DNA of 64,000 nucleotides from positions 124,001 through 188,000 of the forward strand of contig JAPYNE010000022.1 of assembly GCA_028285945.1 (NCBI GenBank), in the 5' to 3' direction. The position numbers and the translations under genes were made by a program. Below the pieces are notes generated by a model. That model ran no database searches, was not told the DNA's origin, and saw nothing but the letters and a program-made list of their open reading frames with translations. Position 1 is the stretch's first letter; each line of letters opens with the position of its first letter. This document shows, one piece after another, positions 34,611-45,290 of this stretch. Source of the DNA: Candidatus Foliamicus numerosus. Lineage in GTDB: Bacteria > Pseudomonadota > Gammaproteobacteria > Steroidobacterales > Foliamicaceae.

Positions 34611-37589
34611 ATGAAACTGCGCTTCGAGCCTGATCTCGACTTTCAGCGGCAGGCGATCGAAGCCGTTTGCGGCTTGTTCCGCGGGCAGGAGATTTGCCGC
34701 ACGGAGTTCACGGTGGCGCCAACCGCGCAGGCTTCGCTGGCGTTGCCGGGAAGCGCGGAGAGCGAGTTCGGCGTAGGCAACAGGCTCACCTTGCCCGACG
34801 ATCGCATTCTGGCGAACCTCAACCACATCCAGCTTCGCAACGGCCTGCCGCCGTCGCCGGGTCTCGATTCAGACAACTTCACGGTGGAGATGGAAACGGG
34901 CACCGGCAAGACCTACGTGTATCTGCGCACCATCCTGGAGTTGAACAAGCGCTTCGGATTCACCAAGTTCGTGGTCGTGGTGCCTTCCGTGGCGATCAAG
35001 GAAGGGGTTTACAAGTCGTTGCAGATCACCCGCGAGCATTTCCGCTCGCTGTACTCGGGGGCGCCGTGCGAGTACTTCCTCTACGATTCGGCCAAGCTGG
35101 GCCAGGTTCGCAATTTCGCCGCCAGCGCCAGCGTCCAGATCATGGTGGTGACGGTGGGCGCAATCAACAAGAAAGCCGTGAACAATCTCTACAAGGACAG
35201 CGAGAAAACCGGCGGCGACAAACCCATCGACCTCATCAGGGCCACCCGGCCCATTGTGATCGTGGATGAGCCGCAGAGCGTGGACGGCGGCCTCAGGGGC
35301 CAGGGCCGGAAGGCGCTCGCCGAAATGAATCCGCTTTGCACGCTGCGCTATTCGGCCACGCATGTCGATAAGCACCACATGGTTTACCGGCTGGATGCGG
35401 TCGATGCCTACCAGCGCAAGCTGGTCAAGCAGATCGAAGTGGCGGCGGCCACGGTTGAAGGCGCGCACAACCGGCCCTATGTGCGGCTGGTTTCGACCCG
35501 CAACAAGCGCGGCGTCATTAGCGCAAAGGTTGAGTTGGACGTGCAAGGCGCCGCTGGGCGGGTGCGGCGCGGCGAAACGACGGTGCAGGACGGCGACGAC
35601 CTTGAGGAGGAAACAGGCCGCGCCGTCTATCGCGGCTGCCGCATTGGAGAAATCCGGGTTGGCGGAAGCAGCGCCTGGAACATTGAGCTACGAACCCCCG
35701 CCGGCGAGCATTATCTCCGCGAGGGCGAGGCTTTCGGCGATGTGGACGCGGGCGCCGTTGCGCGTCAAATGATCCGGCGGACGATCAGGGAGCATCTGGA
35801 AAAAGAGCAGCGCTTGCGGCCTCAAGGCATCAAGGTTCTGAGCTTGTTCTTCGTGGATTCGGTGGCAAGTTACCGCCGCCACGACGATGCCGGAATCGCA
35901 CAAAAGGGCGATTTCGCCCTTGCCTTTGAAAAGGAGTATCGGCTCTTGGCGGGAAATCCTGATTTCACGGCTGTATTTGATGAGCCGGGGGTGTCATCGA
36001 ATCCCGAAGACGTGCATGAAGGCTACTTCTCCATCGACAAGAAAGGCGGCTGGACGAACACGACCGAGGGCAACCAAGCCGGACGCGAGAACGCCGAGCG
36101 CGCCTACAACCTGATAATGAGGGACAAGGAGCGGCTGCTGAACCTCGACGAGCCGCTGCGGTTCATCTTCTCGCATTCGGCGCTGCGCGAGGGCTGGGAC
36201 AATCCCAACGTATTCCAGATTTGCGCGCTGCGCGATATGCAAAGCGAACTTCAACGCCGACAGACCATCGGGCGCGGCCTGCGCCTATGCGTCAACCAGC
36301 AAGGCGAGCGGCTGCGCGGTTTCGACGTGAACACGCTCACCGTGGTCGCCAGGGAGAGCTACGAGGAGTTCGCCGAAAACCTGCAACGCGAAATCGAGGA
36401 GGACACGGGATTCCGTTTCGGCGTTGTGGCGCCTCACCAATTCGCGCAAATGACGGCAGCCGACGGCGACGGGCAAACGAAAATTCTCGGTTTCGATCAA
36501 TCGAGGGTGCTATACGAGCATTTGCGCGGCGCGGGCTATGTGAATTCGCAGGGGCGCATACAGAACAGCCTGCGCGAGGCGCTGCGGGATGAAAGCGTGG
36601 TTCTGCCAACTGAATTTGCCGCTCATCAGGCGGCGATCGTCGCCATTCTGCGCAAAGCAGCCGGACGATTGGAGATCAGGAACGCGGACGAGCGGCAAAC
36701 CGTGCGCACGCGCCAAGCCGTGCTCGACAGCGCTGGATTCAAGGCCTTGTGGGATCGCATCAAGCACAAGACCACCTACCGCGTGGATTTCGATAACGAG
36801 GCCCTGTTGCAGGAATGCGCGAAGACGTTGCGCGACGATCTTTCAATCCCCGCAACCCGGTTGCAGTGGCGCAAGGCTGATGTCGGCATCGGCAAAGCAG
36901 GCGTGGAGGCCACCGAAAAAACCGGAAGCCAGACAATCAGGCTCCGCGAGGATGCCATCGAGCTGCCTGATTTGCTCGCCGGGCTTGAGAGCCGCACGCA
37001 ACTGACGCGGCGCAGCCTCGCTCGAATCGTCATCGATAGCGGCCGATCGAGCGATTTCAAGCGCAACCCGCAGGCATTCATCGAGCAAGCCGCGCAAGCC
37101 ATCAACAACTGCAAACGGGGGGCTTTGGTAGACGGCGTGAAATACCAGCGGGTCGGAGCCGACGCTTACTACGCGCAGGAGCTTTTCCATCAAAAGGAGA
37201 TCAACGGCTACCTCAAGCAAATGCTTGATGCGAAGAAATCAATCTACGACAAGGTGGTTTACGAATCGGAAACCGAGAGGCGCTTCGCGGAAGATATGGA
37301 GAAAAGCATCCAGGTGAAGGTGTACGCCAAGCTGCCCGGCTGGTTCAAGGTGCCCACCCCGCTCGGCGGCTACAACCCCGACTGGGCCGTTTTAGTTGAT
37401 GCGGACGGCAGCGAACGGCTTTACTTCGTGGTCGAAACCAAAGGAAGCGCCGATCAAGCCGACCTGCAGAGCAAGGAGCAGTGGAAGATCACGTGCGGAA
37501 AGAAGCACTTCGAGGCGCTTCAAGTCCGCGAGCCCAAAGTGCGCTACGAAGTCGCGACCCGCTTGGACGATTTGCTGGCCCGGGTTTGA
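34611..37589 (+). CDS. res: Type III restriction endonuclease subunit (Res)
   Basis: A 992-residue Res subunit. The N-terminal helicase has Walker A METGTGKTYV (about residues 93-102), the motif II form VDEPQSVDG (about 218), and the later motif ALREGWDNPNVFQICAL with QRRQTIGRGLRLC. The C-terminal nuclease domain shows the PD-(D/E)XK pattern NPDWAVLVD...YFVVETKG. Res hydrolyses ATP to travel along DNA after Mod binds, and cuts about 25 bp away from the site. The start is the ATG at 34611; an upstream ATG at 34590 lies in the vapC remnant. Confidence 0.93.
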   Translation: MKLRFEPDLDFQRQAIEAVCGLFRGQEICRTEFTVAPTAQASLALPGSAESEFGVGNRLTLPDDRILANLNHIQLRNGLPPSPGLDSDNFTVEMETGTGKTYVYLRTILELNKRFGFTKFVVVVPSVAIKEGVYKSLQITREHFRSLYSGAPCEYFLYDSAKLGQVRNFAASASVQIMVVTVGAINKKAVNNLYKDSEKTGGDKPIDLIRATRPIVIVDEPQSVDGGLRGQGRKALAEMNPLCTLRYSATHVDKHHMVYRLDAVDAYQRKLVKQIEVAAATVEGAHNRPYVRLVSTRNKRGVISAKVELDVQGAAGRVRRGETTVQDGDDLEEETGRAVYRGCRIGEIRVGGSSAWNIELRTPAGEHYLREGEAFGDVDAGAVARQMIRRTIREHLEKEQRLRPQGIKVLSLFFVDSVASYRRHDDAGIAQKGDFALAFEKEYRLLAGNPDFTAVFDEPGVSSNPEDVHEGYFSIDKKGGWTNTTEGNQAGRENAERAYNLIMRDKERLLNLDEPLRFIFSHSALREGWDNPNVFQICALRDMQSELQRRQTIGRGLRLCVNQQGERLRGFDVNTLTVVARESYEEFAENLQREIEEDTGFRFGVVAPHQFAQMTAADGDGQTKILGFDQSRVLYEHLRGAGYVNSQGRIQNSLREALRDESVVLPTEFAAHQAAIVAILRKAAGRLEIRNADERQTVRTRQAVLDSAGFKALWDRIKHKTTYRVDFDNEALLQECAKTLRDDLSIPATRLQWRKADVGIGKAGVEATEKTGSQTIRLREDAIELPDLLAGLESRTQLTRRSLARIVIDSGRSSDFKRNPQAFIEQAAQAINNCKRGALVDGVKYQRVGADAYYAQELFHQKEINGYLKQMLDAKKSIYDKVVYESETERRFAEDMEKSIQVKVYAKLPGWFKVPTPLGGYNPDWAVLVDADGSERLYFVVETKGSADQADLQSKEQWKITCGKKHFEALQVREPKVRYEVATRLDDLLARV

Positions 37590-37705
37590 AACGGCCTCGA
37601 CGGACGCTCCCCTGTCCGCTTTAGCCGGCTTGCCCGCTGGGCATCAATCGCTTGGTTCGGATTGGACGGCGACTATGCGGCGGATAGCGGTGATGGGCGC
37701 TATTG

Positions 37706-38239
37706 CTATTGCTCCTGCTCGACCATTTCATACACCTCCACCATATGGCCGGTGGGGGCACGCAGCAGAATGGTCATGGCGCGGCCCGTGCGCGACGGAC
37801 CGTAAGGCTTGATGATATCCGCGCCATGCTCCACGGCGCGGTCGTAAACGTCGGAGATATTCTTGCCCATATGCACCAGCACGACGCTGCCGTAGGCCGT
37901 TCCTGTTTCGGGCATTTCAAGCGTGGGGAAATCCGGCGTGTCCTCCACCATCAGCAGCGCGAACATCGCCCCCTCCTTGGACGTGAAAATAGTGAAGTAA
38001 GTGGTGGAATCCTCGTTCCAGCCGAGCGGATGGGAATAGCCCGTGCGCGGCTCCGGATCGCCGGCGTAGTCGAAGCCCATCACGTCCCTCCAGAAGGTGA
38101 CGGACGGCTCAAGATCGGACAAGCGGGCCATCACCGCGGTGCGTATGAAGGTGGCGTAGCCCTCCTCCGCCTCATGGCTGTCGGCTTGGACGCCGGCGCA
38201 AACTAAAACGCCGGCAAGCATCAGAAGAAATTGACGCAT
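37706..38239 (-). CDS. Secreted VOC (glyoxalase-fold) protein
   Basis: A 177-residue protein with a cleavable signal peptide (hydrophobic segment followed by VQA|DS at about residue 19/20) and a single glyoxalase/bleomycin-resistance type domain: TAVMARLSDLEPSVTFWRDVMGFDY and PTGHMVEVYEMVE (both read in parts). The signal peptide is unusual for this family and puts it in the periplasm. The metal ligands and substrate are uncertain. The ATG at 38239 was chosen because it opens the signal peptide. It is not linked to its neighbours by overlap. Confidence 0.72.
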   Translation of the reverse strand: MRQFLLMLAGVLVCAGVQADSHEAEEGYATFIRTAVMARLSDLEPSVTFWRDVMGFDYAGDPEPRTGYSHPLGWNEDSTTYFTIFTSKEGAMFALLMVEDTPDFPTLEMPETGTAYGSVVLVHMGKNISDVYDRAVEHGADIIKPYGPSRTGRAMTILLRAPTGHMVEVYEMVEQEQ

Positions 38240-38345
38240 GGATATGCTCCTGTTTCGGCTCATGCACAGTATAGGCGCACCTCTGCGCCGCGCCCCCGCC
38301 AAGCGTAATGGAACCTGCGGCAAGCGGCTTGGTGAAATATGCGGG

Positions 38346-39596
38346 CTAGGAATCGCCCTTGCCGCGCCGCAGCAGCAAAAGCAATGCGGGGCCCAGCATC
38401 AGAAGGCTCCCGGACAGCAGCAGCAGCGAGCGGTAGCTGCCGGTCTGATCGAAGGCGTAACCGAAGATCGGCGGGCTGATGGCGGTGATGACCGCAACGC
38501 CTACCACCAGCAGCGAATACACGCGGCCATAGGACTCAAGGCCAAACTCGCGGGCCGCCAGATACGACAGAGCGTCCCACTCCGCCCCGGCCGCCAACCC
38601 CAGGCAGAAGGCAGCAACGACCACAAGCCATACCGGCAGCGCCGGCAGAATCAGCAGGCCGCAGGTGATGGCGCCGCAGGCCATCGCCACGAAGGCCAGC
38701 CCCGGAGCCCAGAGCTTGTCCAGCAGATAGCCCACGCCCAGCCTTCCCGCCATCACGAACAGGCCGATCAGGCCGGTCAGCGCCCCGGCCTGCTCGGCGC
38801 CATAGCCGACATCCCGCAGGATCGGATTGAAACTGGAAATCAGCCCGGCAATGCCGAAAGTGGCGGCGCAAAATGCGATGGACATCAGCCAGAAGGCCCG
38901 GCTCTCGAAGGCCAGACGAAAGCCGCGGGCGCTCTTGGCGGGCGCGGCGCCGCTGCCCGATGCCGCCGCAGGGGCGGATGCATCGGCGGAAGCCGGCTTT
39001 GCAGGGGCGTCCCTGAGCCCCGCCACCACCACCGGAACGCCGATCAGCAGGATGGCCGCCGACAAACCGAAGCAGCCCGCCCGCCAATTGAAATTCTCAA
39101 TGAGGGTAGCTACAAAAGGCGGGGCGGCAAAGGCGGTGAGGCCGCTGCCCATCAGCATAACGCCCAGCGCCAAGCCTCGCTTGCGCTCGAACCAGCCGGC
39201 CACCAATCGAGAAAGCGCGATGGCCGAGGCACCCATGCCCAGCATGGTGGCGACCGACCAGGCCGCATAGTAGCCATACAGCCAGCCGGTGCTCAGCCCG
39301 ATGACCACCATGCCCAAGCTGTAGCCTACAGTGCCCACTATGACCAGCGCGCGCGCGCCGAAACGGTCGCACAGCCAGCCCACCAGCGCAGAGAGGCTGG
39401 CGGAGGTGAATGTGGCGACCGTGAAGCTGAATGCGACCTCGGCCCGCGACCAGCCGAACGCCTCGCCGAGCGGCACGGTGAACACGCCCACCACGTAGAT
39501 CGGTATGGTGCCCACGCTGAACGCCTTGGCGATGACCGCAGCCGCCAGCGGCTTCCAGCCGCGGCGAAACTCGCCCCAGGGACTGATGGCATCCAT
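38346..39596 (-). CDS. MFS transporter
   Basis: A 416-residue major facilitator with about 12 membrane segments, the loop 2-3 motif GWLCDRFGARALV, and a central alanine-rich hydrophilic linker (ASADASAPAAASGSG). It belongs to the oxalate/formate and monocarboxylate-like side of the family by general look (AYxxG-type helix ends, GWSRAEVAFSFTVATF in helix 2 region), but the substrate is unknown. The ATG at 39596 gives the normal N terminus MDAISPWGEFRRGW. It is divergent from acnA across 228 bp. Confidence 0.78.
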   Translation of the reverse strand: MDAISPWGEFRRGWKPLAAAVIAKAFSVGTIPIYVVGVFTVPLGEAFGWSRAEVAFSFTVATFTSASLSALVGWLCDRFGARALVIVGTVGYSLGMVVIGLSTGWLYGYYAAWSVATMLGMGASAIALSRLVAGWFERKRGLALGVMLMGSGLTAFAAPPFVATLIENFNWRAGCFGLSAAILLIGVPVVVAGLRDAPAKPASADASAPAAASGSGAAPAKSARGFRLAFESRAFWLMSIAFCAATFGIAGLISSFNPILRDVGYGAEQAGALTGLIGLFVMAGRLGVGYLLDKLWAPGLAFVAMACGAITCGLLILPALPVWLVVVAAFCLGLAAGAEWDALSYLAAREFGLESYGRVYSLLVVGVAVITAISPPIFGYAFDQTGSYRSLLLLSGSLLMLGPALLLLLRRGKGDS

Positions 39597-39824
39597 GGCC
39601 TGAACATAAGCGCAGCGGCCAAGCGGAAGCAAGCGGCCCGGCCAGCCCCCGCCAGCGTGCCAGGCTGCTTCTGCTATGCCCGCGACGCGGCGCGCCGTAG
39701 AATACGGTCCCAATCCACTGGTTTGCAGCAAAGTAGTTCTGCCTTGAATCCCGCATCGCCTTCGCCGCCTCCCGTCCTTTTTGCCCGGCGCAGCGGCCGC
39801 AGTGCTGATCTGCATGAATAAAGA

Positions 39825-42425
<2,601 letters not shown>

Positions 42426-42506
42426 GCTGATTAGCGTTCCGATCAACTCGCGTGGCTTGGCTTTCCTTGGCGAGCGTGGCTTGGCTCCCATCCCGAGCGT
42501 GGCTTG

Positions 42507-42616
42507 GCTTCCCTTCCCGCCCCCTGCCTCGCGGGAGACGCATGAACCCATCCATGGGGCTTGGCGGCGACTCCTGTCGCCGACACTCCCGCAAGGCAGG
42601 GGGCGGGAAGGGAAGC
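42507..42616 (+). repeat. Variable-arm palindromic element, copy 6
   Basis: Arms 42507-42537 and 42586-42616 pair over 31 bp with a single mismatch. The 48-bp core (42538-42585) is identical, base for base, to that of copy 7 at 44997-45044, although the arms of the two copies differ. Core hairpins: CCCA[TCCA]TGGG and CGGCGAC[TCC]TGTCGCCG-type. Confidence 0.93.
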
Positions 42617-42767
42617 TTGCCTGTCCTGGGCGCATCAAGCGGCGGGAAGGGAAGCTTGCCTGTCCTGGGCGCATCAAGCGGCGGGAGGGGAAGCTTGCCT
42701 GTCCTGGGCGCATCAAGCGGCGGGAGGGGAAGCTTGCTTGTCCTGGGCGCATTAAGCGGAAGGGTCT
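42612..42767 (+). repeat. 39-bp tandem repeat, four copies
   Basis: Copies start at 42612, 42651, 42690 and 42729, an exact 39-bp period, each with GAAGCTTGCYTGTCCTGGGC followed by GCATCAAGCGG. The first copy begins inside the outer end of the right arm of the palindromic element, and each unit ends with a GGCGGGARGG block that matches that arm. Confidence 0.93.
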
Positions 42768-42869
42768 TCCGGGAAGTGCTTTGCGCGCCAAGACATGGGC
42801 GCGCCTTCGGCCAGGGCGCTTGCAAAGAGATTCCGCCCGTTCCGGCGAACCACGCATGAGCAGCGATTG

Positions 42870-43769
42870 ATGGCCGCCGCAAAGCCAACCCCCATCCTCG
42901 CAGTGCGCGACTTGGTGAAGGACTACGGGCCGGTGCGCGCGGTGCGCGGAATATCGTTCGATGTGCCGCGCGACTGCTGCTTCGGCTTGCTGGGCCCGAA
43001 CGGCGCCGGCAAGACCACCACCGTGGAGATCATCGAGGGCGTCACGCCGGCCACTTCGGGCGAGGTGCTCTACCAGGGCAAGCCAGCCGGCGCGGCGTTC
43101 CGCCAGGATTCCGGCGTGCAGTTCCAGACCGCAGCGCTTCAGGATTTCATCACCGTGCGGGAAACGCTGGAGATGTTTCACCGGCTCTACCGCCGCCGCG
43201 CCGATCTCGAACAGGTGATTTCGGATTGCGCGCTGGATCCGCTTGAAAAGCGCGACAACCGCAAGCTGTCCGGCGGGCAGCGCCAGCGCCTGCTGCTGGG
43301 CATCGCCCTAGTGAACGATCCGAAAATCCTGTTTCTGGACGAGCCCACCACCGGCATGGATCCGCAGGCGAGGCGCAACTTCTGGGAGCTGGTGGAGCGC
43401 ATCCGGGCGCGCGGAAAAACGATCGTGCTCACCACGCACTACATGGAGGAGGCCCAGGCGCTGTGCGACGAGATCGTGATTATGAACGAAGGCGTAATCG
43501 TCACCCAGGGCGCGCCGGAGCAGTTGCTCAAGGCCCACTACAAGGAAATCATCCTGGAGTTGCCGGAAAGCGACCTGGCGGAAATGCCGCCGGAGTTCCC
43601 CTTCCCCAGCTACCGGCGCAACGGTCTGGTGGAAATCCACACCGATGATGCCAACGAGGCCATTACACGCTTGAGCGGCGCCGGCGTGCCGCTGGGCCGC
43701 CTCAATATCCGTCCGTACCGGCTGGAGGACTTGTTCCTGGACCTCACCGGAAAGGAGCTGAGACCATGA
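42870..43769 (+). CDS. ABC transporter ATPase (drug/lipid-export type)
   Basis: A 299-residue nucleotide-binding subunit with Walker A GPNGAGKTTT, the signature LSGGQRQRL, Walker B LFLDEPTTGMDP and the H-loop THYMEEA. The C-terminal extension after about residue 215 is typical of DrrA/NodI-like exporters. It pairs with the membrane gene that starts inside its last codons (4-bp overlap). The exported substrate is unknown. The ATG at 42870 was preferred; upstream in-frame sequence is repeat-derived. Confidence 0.88.
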   Translation: MAAAKPTPILAVRDLVKDYGPVRAVRGISFDVPRDCCFGLLGPNGAGKTTTVEIIEGVTPATSGEVLYQGKPAGAAFRQDSGVQFQTAALQDFITVRETLEMFHRLYRRRADLEQVISDCALDPLEKRDNRKLSGGQRQRLLLGIALVNDPKILFLDEPTTGMDPQARRNFWELVERIRARGKTIVLTTHYMEEAQALCDEIVIMNEGVIVTQGAPEQLLKAHYKEIILELPESDLAEMPPEFPFPSYRRNGLVEIHTDDANEAITRLSGAGVPLGRLNIRPYRLEDLFLDLTGKELRP

Positions 43770-44779
43770 TCCGACGCATATTCGCCATCCTGCACGCGCG
43801 CAACCTCGAATTCCTGCGCGACCGGGCCACGCTGGGCTGGAACGTGGCCATGCCGCTGCTGCTGGTGGCTGGCATGGCAGCGATTTTCTCCGGCGGCGAC
43901 CGCTCGGAGTACAAGGTGGCCCTGATCCAAGACGAAGCGCAGGCGGCCGCGCCGGCGCATCCGTTTCTTGACACGCGCTATTTCGATTTCATCGCCATGG
44001 AGCGCGGCGAAGCTCTGGACCGGGTGGCCAACCACCAACTCGACCTGGCCATCGACTTCGGCGCGGGCGCCTACTGGATCAACCCCGAATCCCCCGGAGG
44101 CTATTTCGCCGAGCGACTTTTGCAGGCCTCTTCCGGCCCCGGCGAATGGGTCCGGCAGCCGGCCAGCGGCGATCCCGTCAGCTATGTCGATTGGCTGATT
44201 CCGGGCATCCTCGGAATGAACATCATGTTCAGCTGCCTGTTCGGCGTGGGCTACGTGGTGGTGCGCTACCGCAAGAACGGCTTTTTGAAGCGCCTCAAAG
44301 CCACGCCGCTGAGGCCGGTGGAATTCATGGCGGCGCAGATTCTGTCCCGCCTGATGCTGGCCCTTTTCGTGACTCTGCTGCTGTACGGGGCCACGCGGCT
44401 GCTGCTGGACATTCGCATGGAGGGCAGCGGGCTGGCGCTGTTTCTGGTGGCGGTGCTGGCCTCGATCAGCCTGGTGTCGATCGGGCTGGCGATGGCGGCG
44501 CGGGTCACGAGCGAGGAATTGGCGGGCGGGCTGCTCAATCTGGTGACCTGGCCTATGATGCTGCTTTCGGGGGTATGGTTCTCGCTGGCGGGGGCGCCGC
44601 AGTGGGTTCAGCAGCTTTCCAATATCTTTCCGCTCACGCATGCGCTCACGGCCGCGCGCGACATCATGCTGTACGGCGCGGGGCTGGGCGACGTGCTGCC
44701 GCAGCTGCTGATCCTGGCGGGCACTACGGCGGTTTTCCTGACGATCGGCGCAGCGATGTTCCGCTGGCGCGGCGCTTGA
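43766..44779 (+). CDS. ABC-2 type transporter permease
   Basis: A 337-residue ABC-2 permease. There is one N-terminal membrane helix (about residues 22-42), a large periplasmic domain (about 45-150), then five membrane helices with the ABC-2 signature around YRKNGFLKRLKATPLRPVEF and MLLSGVWFSLAGAPQWVQ. It forms a half-transporter pair with the ATPase just upstream, probably acting as a dimer of each. Substrate unknown. Confidence 0.88.
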   Translation: MIRRIFAILHARNLEFLRDRATLGWNVAMPLLLVAGMAAIFSGGDRSEYKVALIQDEAQAAAPAHPFLDTRYFDFIAMERGEALDRVANHQLDLAIDFGAGAYWINPESPGGYFAERLLQASSGPGEWVRQPASGDPVSYVDWLIPGILGMNIMFSCLFGVGYVVVRYRKNGFLKRLKATPLRPVEFMAAQILSRLMLALFVTLLLYGATRLLLDIRMEGSGLALFLVAVLASISLVSIGLAMAARVTSEELAGGLLNLVTWPMMLLSGVWFSLAGAPQWVQQLSNIFPLTHALTAARDIMLYGAGLGDVLPQLLILAGTTAVFLTIGAAMFRWRGA

Positions 44780-44965
44780 ATGGCCTTGCCCGCGCCTGGA
44801 AACCTAAAACCTTCCGGTCTGGCACGGCGATGCTCCGTTGGCTTGGGGCTTGGCTGGGGCTGCATCGAGGCCGGATGATGTGCGACTTGGCCCCGTGCAT
44901 CCACTTGCTATCGTCTCTTGGCATGCGGGGGCTGGCGCTGCATCGAGGTTGGTTGGCGTGACTTG

Positions 44966-45075
44966 GCCCGTGCATCTCTTCCCTTGCTCGCGGGAGACGC
45001 ATGAACCCATCCATGGGGCTTGGCGGCGACTCCTGTCGCCGACACTCCCGCGAGCAAGGGAAGAGATGCACGGGC
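44966..45075 (+). repeat. Variable-arm palindromic element, copy 7
   Basis: Perfect 31-bp arms at 44966-44996 and 45045-45075 (outer end GCCCGTGCATCTCTTCCC, inner end CTCGCGGGAG). The 48-bp core is identical to copy 6. This is the cleanest copy in the window. Confidence 0.95.
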
Positions 45076-45149
45076 GTGCCGATCCTGATAGTGAGGAAGG
45101 GGGGCGTGGGCGTGCCTATCCTGGGGGCGGAAATCGAAGCGGTAAGGGG

Positions 45150-45260
45150 CTTTCCTTCTTGCCTCCATCCCTCGCGGGAGTTTCGGTGGCAGGATGCCAC
45201 CGCAAAGCCCCAGGGATGGGTTCATGCGTCTCCCGCGGGGGATGGAGGCAAGAAGGAAAG
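45150..45260 (-). repeat. Variable-arm palindromic element, copy 8
   Basis: Arms 45150-45180 and 45230-45260 pair over 31 bp with one G-T wobble. The 49-bp core, on the minus strand, starts ACGCATGAACCCATCCC. Its hairpins are CCCA[TCCC]TGGG and GGTGGCA[TCC]TGCCACC. The second stem differs from copies 6 and 7 on both sides in a matched way. Confidence 0.93.
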
Positions 45261-45290
45261 TGTGCCGTTCCTCGATGCTGGAGATAAAAG

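Larger units (their letters stand above)
42426..42869. other. 444-bp gene-free repeat region between acnA and the ABC exporter
   Basis: Contents in order: two to three imperfect copies of GAGCGTGGCTTGGCTYCC (about 42470-42510), a full palindromic element (42507-42616), a 39-bp tandem repeat in four copies (42612-42767), then about 100 bp without recognised signals up to the ABC gene. No gene is seen. Confidence 0.85.
44780..45290. other. 511-bp gene-free repeat region between the ABC exporter and tatD
   Basis: Holds two full palindromic elements (44966-45075 and 45150-45260). It also has a pair of imperfect direct repeats, 44859-44901 and 44937-44976, both running from GCTGCATCGAGG to CGTGCATC; the second copy enters the left arm of the first element. 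GGGCGTGCCGATCCTG and GGGCGTGCCTATCCTG-like pieces follow the first element. No gene is seen. Confidence 0.85.

Noticed and set aside
38238..39821. 527-codon open frame on the plus strand
   Set aside because: Antisense to an MFS gene; low-complexity Gln/Arg/Ala-rich product.
42612..42767. CRISPR array or VNTR protein
   Set aside because: 39-bp copies are directly joined without spacers and lie outside any supported gene.
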